Source: an uncultured Acetatifactor sp. (lineage in GTDB: Bacteria > Bacillota > Clostridia > Lachnospirales > Lachnospiraceae). Taken from it: a DNA stretch of 6,265 nucleotides. Both the position numbers and the translations under genes were made by a program. The stretch lies in contig CANRMK010000149.1 in NCBI GenBank assembly GCA_947631715.1, positions 1 through 6,265 of the forward strand, read 5' to 3'. This document shows positions 1-5,901 of this stretch, one piece after another; position 1 is the stretch's first letter, and every line of letters begins with the position of its first letter. Under the pieces are notes generated by a model. The model was not told the origin of the DNA. It saw nothing but the letters and a program-made list of their open reading frames with translations, and made no database searches.

Positions 1-509
1 TCGTCGGCCAGGATCACCGGCGGCGCCTGAGCGATGGCCCTGGCAATGGCCACTCTCTGCTGCTGCCCTCCGGACATTTCCGAGGGTTTGTGATCCATGC
101 GGTGTCCCAGTCCCACTTTCTCTAACGCCTCCCTAGACAGCTCCCGCCGCTTCGCCCTGCCCACTCCTCTGTAGATCAGGGGCAGTTCCACATTCTCAAG
201 CGCCGTCAGATTGGGAATCAGATTAAAGCCCTGAAATATAAATCCGATCTCCCGGTTGCGTATGTCTGACAGCTCGTCGTCATCCAGTTCAGACACGTCC
301 TGCCCGTGCAGACAGTACTGCCCGCTCGTGGGCACATCGAGACAGCCCAGCACATTCATCAGGGTAGATTTACCGCTTCCGGACTGCCCTATGATAGCCA
401 CAAACTCTCTTTCGTCTATGCTGACGCTCACATGGTCCAGGGCACGGACCTCATTCTCCCCAGGATTGTATATCTTGCATACATCCCGGATCTCCACCAA
501 AGCGCTCAT
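1..509 (-). CDS. ABC transporter ATP-binding protein, MacB/LolD type (partial, C-terminus off the left edge)
   Basis: This is the ATPase subunit of an ABC transporter of the MacB/LolD/YknY type. Such subunits pair with a FtsX-like permease to export peptides, antibiotics or lipoproteins, or to drive extracellular sensing. The 169 visible codons hold Walker A GQSGSGKST (residues 41-49), the Q-loop glutamine (Q93 in FIFQGFNL), the signature MSGGQQQR (145-152) and Walker B VILAD (165-169). The window ends where the catalytic Glu should follow, so its presence is not verified. The family is usually about 220-250 residues, so roughly a quarter is missing. The spacing NPGENEVRAL before the first strand and the phrase LTALENVELPLIYRG are typical of MacB-type ATPases. 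The start ATG at 509-507 gives the standard N-terminus (MSALVEIRDV); its ribosome site is weak (GGGAAG region). A good promoter lies about 60 bases upstream, so it likely starts its own unit. The permease and substrate are not visible, so specificity stays open. Confidence 0.93.
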   Translation of the reverse strand, partial: MSALVEIRDVCKIYNPGENEVRALDHVSVSIDEREFVAIIGQSGSGKSTLMNVLGCLDVPTSGQYCLHGQDVSELDDDELSDIRNREIGFIFQGFNLIPNLTALENVELPLIYRGVGRAKRRELSREALEKVGLGHRMDHKPSEMSGGQQQRVAIARAIAQAPPVILAD

Positions 510-568
510 ATGCTTCTTCCCGCTTCCGAATCCTCTGTCCAAGGGCAACAGGTCATTGTATTACTTGT

Positions 569-597
569 ATCATGCAGCAGGTTCTATTTTTTGTCAA
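569..597 (-). promoter_or_regulatory. Candidate sigma-A promoter for the MacB-type ATPase gene
   Basis: On the minus strand a perfect -35 box TTGACA (597-592) is followed after 17 bases by CATGAT (574-569), which matches TATAAT at four of six positions. The start of transcription would fall near 562, giving a leader of about 50 bases before the ATG at 509. The promoter lies between the inverted repeat and the gene, so the ATPase unit can be expressed independently of ribU. Confidence 0.6.
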
Positions 598-625
598 TAG
601 GCTCCTCCAAAGAATTCCCCGGTCT

Positions 626-803
626 GTAACAGTTCAGCCATTCCCTTGCAAGTCACGCCCGGTACTGCCGATGTTCTCCCGGCAGACGCGCTTCCGCTCG
701 GTTCCGCACGTAACGGTACTAGGCTCGAGAGTACCTCGCCAAGTGCCGACGTGCTCCAACGGTCTGCCGGGAGAACATCGACAGTACCGAGCTGAACTGT
801 TAC
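626..803. repeat. Long imperfect inverted repeat (palindromic hairpin element, MITE- or REP-like)
   Basis: The outer arms are GTAACAGTTCAGC (626-638) and its exact reverse complement (791-803). Inside these come CGGTACTG (660-667) against CAGTACCG (782-789), then an 18 bp perfect pair (669-686 against 763-780) separated only by one mismatch (668/781). The centre has a third small pair, GGTACT (715-720) against AGTACC (730-735), around a 9-base loop. The left arm carries about 20 extra unpaired bases (639-659) where the right arm has one. The right end overlaps the ribU stop codon. There is no coding sequence, no clear target-site duplication and no T-run on either side, so it is neither a normal terminator nor a complete insertion sequence. 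A mobile or dispersed palindromic element, or a 3'-end RNA structure, are both possible. The fold itself is read directly from the sequence; its nature is inference. Confidence 0.8.
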
Positions 804-1555
804 CCCTGTTTACGGCGGACCGTTTGGTTTCCGCCTTTCAGAATAGGGCTCAGGGGTTTATAAATCAAAAGCGTCAAAAGCGACACGCTTGCGCCCTTGA
901 TCAGGTTCATAGGCGCCACGCAGGCGGCCACGAAGCTGACGATGCTGCCCTCTTTCATAAGGGGATTCACCTCGCTGCCCATCTGTAGGATCGCCTCAAG
1001 AGGCATACCGTAAAGCTCCGAGAAAGCCGGCAGCAGATAAACAGCGTTAAAGGCAGTGCCGAACACCGTCATGATCAAAGTTCCTGCGACGCAGGCCAGA
1101 AGCGCCGTCTTTTTCGTCTTACGGAAAGCATAGATCACGGACGCAGGCAGGATCATGCTGCAGCCTACCACAAAGTTTGCCAGATCTCCCACAAAAGCGG
1201 TGGAGGTACCCTTTATACACAGCTTCAACAGAATCTTGATAAACTCCATCATCACGCCCGCCGCCGGCCCGTATGCAAAGGCGCCGATGAGGATAGGCAG
1301 TTCGCTGAAATCGAGCTCATAGAAGCCGGGCGCGAACGGCAGCGGGAACTCAAAGAGCATCAGGATCATGGCGATGGCGGAAAACATACCGATTACCGCG
1401 ATCTTTCTAGTCTGGAAGACAGGCTCCTTTCCCCCTCTTACCCTTTGGGCTGCTTTCTCAAGCGCCACAGCCGCCGCAAAGAGCAGAATAATGATCCCGA
1501 AAAAGCTAGCCACATAGAGTGCGTGCTCCGCCACATTGTTGAACAGTTCTTTCAT
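800..1555 (-). CDS. ribU: Riboflavin ECF transporter S component RibU
   Basis: RibU is the membrane-embedded substrate-binding subunit for riboflavin uptake by an energy-coupling factor transporter. It works with a shared EcfA/EcfA'/EcfT module, which is not in this window. The 251-residue product shows the family signature: LDFSELPILIGAFAYGPAAG (81-100), followed by MEFIKILL, then GTSTAFVGDLANFVVG (116-131) and a late PMNLIKGASVS block (215-224). Hydrophobic segments lie near 12-32, 51-68, 88-110, 119-144, 151-176 and 205-232. RibU normally starts near the second of these, so the first 50 residues, with one extra membrane helix, are unusual; typical members are about 190-210 residues. The ATG at 1555 was chosen because GGAGG sits eight bases before it. 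An in-frame ATG at 1570 with GGAG seven bases ahead is a fair alternative. The FMN riboswitch upstream independently supports a flavin role. The TAA stop is formed by the end of the inverted repeat. Confidence 0.93.
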   Translation of the reverse strand: MKELFNNVAEHALYVASFFGIIILLFAAAVALEKAAQRVRGGKEPVFQTRKIAVIGMFSAIAMILMLFEFPLPFAPGFYELDFSELPILIGAFAYGPAAGVMMEFIKILLKLCIKGTSTAFVGDLANFVVGCSMILPASVIYAFRKTKKTALLACVAGTLIMTVFGTAFNAVYLLPAFSELYGMPLEAILQMGSEVNPLMKEGSIVSFVAACVAPMNLIKGASVSLLTLLIYKPLSPILKGGNQTVRRKQG

Positions 1556-1768
1556 TTCCTTTTCCTCCATTTTCCGGCTCCAGGAAAATCCTGCATACAT
1601 GATCCTGTATTTATGAGCCTTTGATTTTGTCGGAAAATTCTTCTCTGCCTGAAACAGGACATATACAGTACGCGCAGATCTATTCCGCCGCAGAGGTTCC
1701 CCGTGCTTTTGACCCCGCATTTTCCGCCCCAAACGGCGCCACGGCTATACAGGGAGTCGCGGACACAT
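1556..1768 (-). other. Long untranslated leader between the FMN terminator and ribU
   Basis: The 213 bases between the attenuator and the ribU start are longer than usual for an attenuated FMN leader. I see no second riboswitch consensus, no convincing separate small gene and no strong promoter. Shortly before the ribosome site there is a small hairpin, CAGGA-TTT-TCCTG (1593-1581), and a direct repeat CAGGAT. The reading frame of ribU is open through most of the stretch, but its codons do not look like a conserved protein. Confidence 0.5.
1564..1568 (-). promoter_or_regulatory. Ribosome binding site of ribU (decides the start)
   Basis: GGAGG on the minus strand lies eight bases before the ATG at 1555, ideal spacing. 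It overlaps the codons after an upstream in-frame ATG at 1570, which has its own weaker GGAG (1581-1578) seven bases ahead. The two starts differ by only five residues (MEEKE). The frame stays open up to a TTG at 1732, but those 54 further residues are polar and unlike RibU, so a start that far upstream is unlikely. Confidence 0.65.
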
Positions 1769-1795
1769 AAAAACCCCGGAGCCAGAGCTCCGGGG
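1769..1795 (-). terminator. Intrinsic terminator of the FMN riboswitch (attenuator)
   Basis: On the minus strand CCCCGGAGC (1795-1787) and GCTCCGGGG (1782-1774) form a perfect 9 bp stem with a 4-base loop, followed at once by five Ts (1773-1769). It lies about 35 bases after the aptamer and well before ribU, the position expected for ligand-controlled premature termination. Its left arm can instead pair with CUUCGGGG at the 5' edge of the aptamer (1959-1952), an eight-pair duplex with one G-U. Confidence 0.93.
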
Positions 1796-1829
1796 CAGAT
1801 CGATGCGCATAGATAAATAACGCCTGCTT

Positions 1830-1962
1830 TTCTTCTTTCATCCAGACTTTACTGTTGGTCCCGGAATTTCACCGAATCAGCCACGGCCAAAGGTTTGCCG
1901 CCCTTGCGCCGCAGGTCGCGGACTATACCGCCAGTAGGGAATTGCACCCGACCCCGAAGAAT
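1830..1962 (-). promoter_or_regulatory. FMN riboswitch (RFN element)
   Basis: This RNA binds flavin mononucleotide and switches off transcription of the riboflavin gene downstream. Read on the minus strand, the conserved blocks appear in order: CTTCGGGGTCGGGTGCAATT and CCC, then GGCGGTATAGTCCGCGA, a variable GC-rich helix, GATTCGGTGAAATTCCGGGA (near 1880-1861), and AACAGTAAAGTCTGGATG, which ends at 1839. The closing P1 helix can form between TTCTTC at the 5' side and GAAGAA at the 3' side. The terminator that follows and the RibU gene beyond it agree with FMN control of riboflavin uptake. With FMN bound, P1 forms and the terminator is free to fold; without it, the antiterminator pairing is available. 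Identification from the consensus is secure; the exact ends are approximate. Confidence 0.97.
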
Positions 1963-2007
1963 TTTCTGTTTGTTTTCGACAGCGTTTCAGTTTCACTGTC
2001 GGAGGTT

Positions 2008-2036
2008 ATCTTACTACAGTAACGCAGATCTGTCAA
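2008..2036 (-). promoter_or_regulatory. Promoter of the FMN riboswitch-ribU unit
   Basis: A perfect -35 box TTGACA (2036-2031) and TAAGAT (2013-2008) are separated by 17 bases. Transcription would begin near 2001, about 40 bases before the aptamer. The first bases of the transcript, CGACAG (2001-1996), can pair with CTGTCG (1982-1977) to form a small 5' hairpin. The -35 box lies only about 25 bases after the stop codon of the preceding transporter gene. Confidence 0.75.
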
Positions 2037-2061
2037 GTCCCGCTGTCGGCGCCCGGTACCG

Positions 2062-4017
2062 TCAGGAGGTCACTGCGTTTCCGGTATACAGCTGGTAATA
2101 CTTGCCTTTCTGCTCCAGGAGCTGCTCATGAGTGCCCCTTTCGATGATCCGTCCCTGCTCCAGCACCATGATGCAGTCGCTGTTCCGGACTGTGGAAAGC
2201 CTGTGGGCGATCACAAAGTTGGTGCGCCCTTTCATCAGGGCATCCATGCCTTTCTGCACCAGCTTTTCCGTTCTGGTATCGATGGAGCTGGTCGCTTCGT
2301 CCAGGATCAGGACCGGAGGATCCGCGATGGCAGCCCGGGCAATGGCCAGGAGCTGTCTCTGGCCCTGGCTCAGGTTGGCGCCGTCCCCCCGGAGCATGGT
2401 GTCATAGCCGTCCGGCAGCCTGCGGATAAATCCGTCCGCATTGGCAAGCATAGCCGCCCGCACTACCTCCTCCTTTGTGGCGTCCAGTTTTCCATAACGT
2501 ATGTTTTCTGCCACGGTCCCCGTAAACAGATGCGTATCCTGGAGCACGATCCCCAGAGATCTGCGCAGATCCGCCTTTTTGATCTTATTCACATTGATGG
2601 CGTCGTAGCGGATCTTGCCGTCCTGAATGTCATAGAAACGGTTGATCAGGTTGGTGATCGTCGTCTTTCCGGCGCCGGTGGCGCCTACAAAAGCGATCTT
2701 CTGGCCGGGCCTTGCGTACAGCTCGATATCGTGCAGGATCATCTTCTCATCGGTATAGCCGAAGTCCACATGATCGAACACCACATCTCCCTTTAATTCC
2801 ACATAGGTGGTAGTGTTGTCCGCCTTATGATAATGCTTCCACGCCCAGAGGCCCGTGCGGCTTTCGCTTTCCGTAAGGCTGCCGTCCGGCTGGCGAACCG
2901 CGTGCACCAGTTCCACATAGCCCTCGTCCACCTCCGGCGTCTCATCCATCAGCCGGAAAATTCTGTCTCCGCCGGCCAGAGCCATGATAATGCTGTTCAC
3001 CTGCATGGTGATCTGATTAATAGGCATACTGAACGACCGGTTCAGGTTCAGGAAGCTGGCAAGGGCGCCCACCGTCAGGCCCGAGACTCCCGTGAGGGCC
3101 AGCAGACCGCCGCTGACCGCACACACCACATAGTTCAGATTCCCCAGCTGGGCGTTGATAGGGCCCATGATATTGGCAAATTTGTTCGCCTGATAGGAGC
3201 TCTCACAGAGATGGTCATTCAGTTCATTGAACTGCGCCAGGCTCTCCTCCTCGTGGCAGAAGACCTTTACCACTTTCTGGCCGGTCATGGTCTCCTCCAC
3301 ACAGCCGTTCAGCGCTCCCAGAGCCCTCTGCTGGGCCAGGAAATAGCGGCTGCTCATACCGCCGATCTTCTTGGCGGCCACCATCATCAGAAATACCATA
3401 AAGAGCGTGATCAGGGTCAGAGGCACATCCAGGACAAGCATGGAGGCCAGTACGCTGACCACTGTCACCACACTGTTCACAAGCTGCGGTATGCTCTGGC
3501 TGATCAGCTGCCGCATGGTATCGATATCGTTCGTATACAGGGACATGATATCTCCGTGGGCATGAGTGTCGAAATATTTGATGGGAAGCTTCTCCATCTT
3601 TTCAAACATGTCGTTTCTTAAATTGCGCATGGTCCCCTGGGTCACATAGATCATCAATCGGGACTGGGCAAAGGAAGCCAGCACGCCCACCGCATAAAAG
3701 CAGGCCACTCTGGCGATGGCCCAGGCCAACGGTGAAAAGTCCGGATTCTGATTCCCCAGAAGCGGAATGATATAGGAGTCTATCAGCGTCCGCATGAACA
3801 GCGTTCCCTGAAGACTTGCGAACACATTGGCAAAGATACAGATCACCACCAGGATCCAGTGAACCGCGTAATCTTTCAAGGTATATCCCAGAATGCGCTT
3901 TAAGATCCTGCCGGGGTGTTCGATCTTGGGTCTGGGGCCTCTGGCTCTCGCTCCGGGGCCAAAGCCCTTGTTTTCCTTTGGCGCCCTTTCATATGCCTGA
4001 CTTCTTTCCTCAGCCAT
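2062..4017 (-). CDS. Heterodimeric ABC exporter, catalytically complete subunit (TMD-NBD half-transporter)
   Basis: This is the second half of a heterodimeric multidrug-type exporter (the family of TM287/288, LmrCD and BmrCD). It is a membrane ATPase with an N-terminal transmembrane domain and a C-terminal nucleotide-binding domain. The 651 residues comprise a basic, glycine-rich cytoplasmic N-terminus (1-40), a membrane domain with hydrophobic segments from about 52 to 345, and an ATPase from about 408. Walker A is GATGAGKTT (445-453), the Q-loop is Q493, the signature is LSQGQ (549-553), Walker B is VLILDE with catalytic E574, the D-loop is SSID and the switch histidine is H605. The LSQGQ variant is expected for the subunit that completes the degenerate site of its partner. 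About 40 residues (366-405, including GLWAWKHYHK) are inserted between the two domains. The ATG at 4017 follows AGGAGG by eight bases and is one base after the partner's stop, so translation is coupled. Substrate cannot be told from sequence. Confidence 0.95.
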   Translation of the reverse strand: MAEERSQAYERAPKENKGFGPGARARGPRPKIEHPGRILKRILGYTLKDYAVHWILVVICIFANVFASLQGTLFMRTLIDSYIIPLLGNQNPDFSPLAWAIARVACFYAVGVLASFAQSRLMIYVTQGTMRNLRNDMFEKMEKLPIKYFDTHAHGDIMSLYTNDIDTMRQLISQSIPQLVNSVVTVVSVLASMLVLDVPLTLITLFMVFLMMVAAKKIGGMSSRYFLAQQRALGALNGCVEETMTGQKVVKVFCHEEESLAQFNELNDHLCESSYQANKFANIMGPINAQLGNLNYVVCAVSGGLLALTGVSGLTVGALASFLNLNRSFSMPINQITMQVNSIIMALAGGDRIFRLMDETPEVDEGYVELVHAVRQPDGSLTESESRTGLWAWKHYHKADNTTTYVELKGDVVFDHVDFGYTDEKMILHDIELYARPGQKIAFVGATGAGKTTITNLINRFYDIQDGKIRYDAINVNKIKKADLRRSLGIVLQDTHLFTGTVAENIRYGKLDATKEEVVRAAMLANADGFIRRLPDGYDTMLRGDGANLSQGQRQLLAIARAAIADPPVLILDEATSSIDTRTEKLVQKGMDALMKGRTNFVIAHRLSTVRNSDCIMVLEQGRIIERGTHEQLLEQKGKYYQLYTGNAVTS

Positions 4018-4018
4018 A

Positions 4019-5767
4019 TCACTCCCCTCCTTTCTCGTCGAAGTCGCCGCTTCCGCCGGTCTGGGATTCGTACACATCCCGGTAGATCTCGTTGCCTGCA
4101 AGCAGCTCTTCGTGAGTTCCGAATCCGTCGATCTCGCCCTCGTGCATGACAATGATCCGGTCCGCATGTTCCACACTGGAGATTCTCTGGGCGATAATGA
4201 GCTTCGTAGTATCAGGGATTTCCTCCGCAAAAGCCTTTCGGATCTTCGCGTCTGTAGCCGTATCCACGGCGCTGGTGGAATCGTCCAGGATCAGGATCTT
4301 CGGCTTTTTCAGCAGAGCCCTGGCAATACACAGCCTCTGCTTCTGGCCGCCGGACACATTGGTGCCGCCCTGTTCAATATAAGTATTGTACCCGTCCGGC
4401 AGTCTCTCGATGAACTCGCTGGCGCAGGCAAGCTCGCAGGCTCTCCTGCACTCCTCCTCCGTGGCGTTTTTGTCGCCCCAGCGAAGGTTTTCCAGGATCG
4501 TACCGGAGAACAGCACGTTATTCTGGAGCACCACTGCCACCTGGTTGCGCAGAGATTCCATATCGTACTGCCGCACGTCCACGCCGCCCACAAGAAGCTT
4601 TCCTGCGGAGACATCGTAAAGCCTTGAGATCAGGTTCACCAGGCTGGATTTGGCGCTTCCGGTGCCGCCGATGATGCCGATCGTCTCTCCGGGTCTGATG
4701 TCGAGGTTAATGTCCTTCAGCACTGCGGACACCGCATCTTTCTTATAGCTGAAGGATACGTTCTCAAAGCGGATACTGCCGTCTTTCACTTCATATACGG
4801 GATCCTCGGGATTTGCAAGATCCGGCTTTTCGTTCAGCACTTCGCTGATACGCCTTGCGCTGGCCGCCGACATGGTCATCATCACAAAGATCATGGACAG
4901 CATCATCAGGCTCATCAGGATATTCATGCAGTAAGTCAAAAGGCTGGTCAGACTGCCGATGGTCAGAGTATCCTGAACGATCATATGGGCCCCGATCCAG
5001 CTGATCAGAATGATACAGGTGTATACCGTCAGGCTCATCACAGGGCTGTTCCAGGCCACGATTCCCTCGGCCTTGCAGAAAATCTTATAGATATTCCCGC
5101 TGGCTTTCTGGAACTTTTCATTTTCATAATCCTCGCGGACATACGCTTTTACCACACGTATCGCGGACACATTTTCCTGTACGCTCTCATTCAGGGCGTC
5201 ATATTTCGGAAACGCCTCATTAAAATGTTTCATGGCTTTGGATACGATCAGGGCAAGGACAGTGCCCAGGACGATCACCGCGCCGAGATAGATGCTGGCC
5301 AGCCTGGAGCTGATCTTAAAGGACATGATCATGGCAATGATCAGAGAAAAGGGCGATCTCATGCACATTCTGAGAAGCATCTGATAGGCGTTCTGGATAT
5401 TGGTAACGTCCGTGGTCAGGCGGGTCACAAGGCCGGATGTACTGAATCTGTCGATATTGGAAAAGCTGTAGGTCTGGATTTTTTCATACATTGCTTTCCG
5501 CAGATTTCTGGCAAAGCCGGTGGAGGCCCTGGCGCCGAACACGCCACCGCAGATGCCGAATGTAAGGCCCAAGAGAGCCGCCAGCACCATAAGTCCTCCC
5601 ACTTTCCAGATATGTGTCATATTTCCCGCATTCACACCGTCGTCGATGATCGAGCCCATAAGCAGCGGGATGATCATCTCCATAATGACCTCCAGGATCA
5701 TAAAAACGGGCGTCAGCAGGGAAGGCAGCTTGTATTCCTTGATCTGAGCTGCAAGGGTCTTCAGCAT
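4019..5767 (-). CDS. Heterodimeric ABC exporter, degenerate-site subunit (TMD-NBD half-transporter)
   Basis: This is the partner half-transporter of the exporter, 582 residues, with a membrane domain (about 15-300, segments near 17-38, 56-77, 137-150, 158-177, 245-262 and 275-297) and an ATPase domain (about 331-570). Walker A reads GGTGSAKSS (367-375), with Ala372 where the last glycine is normal. Walker B is ILILDD, so D496 replaces the catalytic glutamate, and Q527 (IIAQRIS) replaces the switch histidine. The Q-loop is Q415 and the signature VSGGQ (471-475) is canonical. These changes are the known pattern of the non-hydrolysing site in heterodimeric exporters. Its intact signature would complete the partner's active site. 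The ATG at 5767 has AGGAAG seven bases ahead and gives the usual short N-terminus. It is the first gene of a two-gene operon. The substrate is unknown; drugs, peptides or lipids are all possible. Confidence 0.95.
   Translation of the reverse strand: MLKTLAAQIKEYKLPSLLTPVFMILEVIMEMIIPLLMGSIIDDGVNAGNMTHIWKVGGLMVLAALLGLTFGICGGVFGARASTGFARNLRKAMYEKIQTYSFSNIDRFSTSGLVTRLTTDVTNIQNAYQMLLRMCMRSPFSLIIAMIMSFKISSRLASIYLGAVIVLGTVLALIVSKAMKHFNEAFPKYDALNESVQENVSAIRVVKAYVREDYENEKFQKASGNIYKIFCKAEGIVAWNSPVMSLTVYTCIILISWIGAHMIVQDTLTIGSLTSLLTYCMNILMSLMMLSMIFVMMTMSAASARRISEVLNEKPDLANPEDPVYEVKDGSIRFENVSFSYKKDAVSAVLKDINLDIRPGETIGIIGGTGSAKSSLVNLISRLYDVSAGKLLVGGVDVRQYDMESLRNQVAVVLQNNVLFSGTILENLRWGDKNATEEECRRACELACASEFIERLPDGYNTYIEQGGTNVSGGQKQRLCIARALLKKPKILILDDSTSAVDTATDAKIRKAFAEEIPDTTKLIIAQRISSVEHADRIIVMHEGEIDGFGTHEELLAGNEIYRDVYESQTGGSGDFDEKGGE
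4026..4031 (-). promoter_or_regulatory. Ribosome binding site inside the end of the upstream transporter gene
   Basis: AGGAGG on the minus strand lies within the last codons of the first exporter gene and eight bases before the ATG of the second. The first gene's TGA (4021-4019) is separated from that ATG by one base. This fixes the start of the second gene at 4017 and supports translational coupling, as expected for two subunits needed in equal amounts. Confidence 0.85.
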
Positions 5768-5836
5768 AGTCGCACTTCCTTTCTTCTGAAAACAGCATCG
5801 TTTCCATGGTTTCTTTTTTCCAAACTTTATACCCCT

Positions 5837-5854
5837 TGTGCGCTTCAGCGCACA
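5837..5854 (-). repeat. GC-rich 18 bp palindrome in the exporter leader
   Basis: TGTGCGCT and AGCGCACA flank a 2-base centre (GA on the minus strand), a perfect palindrome in otherwise AT-rich DNA. It lies downstream of the candidate promoter and about 70 bases before the exporter start. As RNA it would form a short hairpin, but no T-run follows, so it is not a terminator. It may be a second protein-binding site or a structure in the 5' leader. Confidence 0.6.
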
Positions 5855-5865
5855 TCAATTCAAAA

Positions 5866-5885
5866 TTTGAAAGTTTACTTTCAAA
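5866..5885 (-). promoter_or_regulatory. Operator-like perfect palindrome upstream of the ABC exporter
   Basis: Two perfect 9-base arms, TTTGAAAGT and ACTTTCAAA, flank a 2-base centre. It begins about ten bases after the predicted transcription start of the exporter operon, where a bound repressor would block initiation or elongation. Size and symmetry suit a dimeric winged-helix repressor such as a MarR- or TetR-type protein; these commonly control such exporter pairs. The regulator gene is not in the window, so the assignment is inference. Confidence 0.6.
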
Positions 5886-5901
5886 CTTTACATATGTGTA
5901 T

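Noticed and set aside
626..803. Integron attC site or IS200-type REP element
   Set aside because: The ends do not fit the attC core pattern (RYYYAAC/GTTRRRY), and no integrase, transposase or GTAG-type REP signature is nearby.
626..803. Intrinsic terminator for ribU
   Set aside because: There is no T-run after the hairpin on the minus strand, and the arms are interrupted by a large bulge.
256..988. Plus-strand frames across the left end of the window
   Set aside because: They are antisense to the ATPase and RibU or run through the palindromic element, and their sequences are low-complexity or lack domains.
1556..1732. ribU starting at TTG 1732 (310 residues)
   Set aside because: The added N-terminus is unlike RibU and lacks a fitting ribosome site, whereas ATG 1555 has GGAGG at ideal spacing.
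2827..3621. Long plus-strand open frame (264 codons) opposite the second exporter gene
   Set aside because: It lies entirely antisense to a well-supported ABC gene, is rich in His, Gln and Arg as expected of a shadow frame, and has no recognisable domain.
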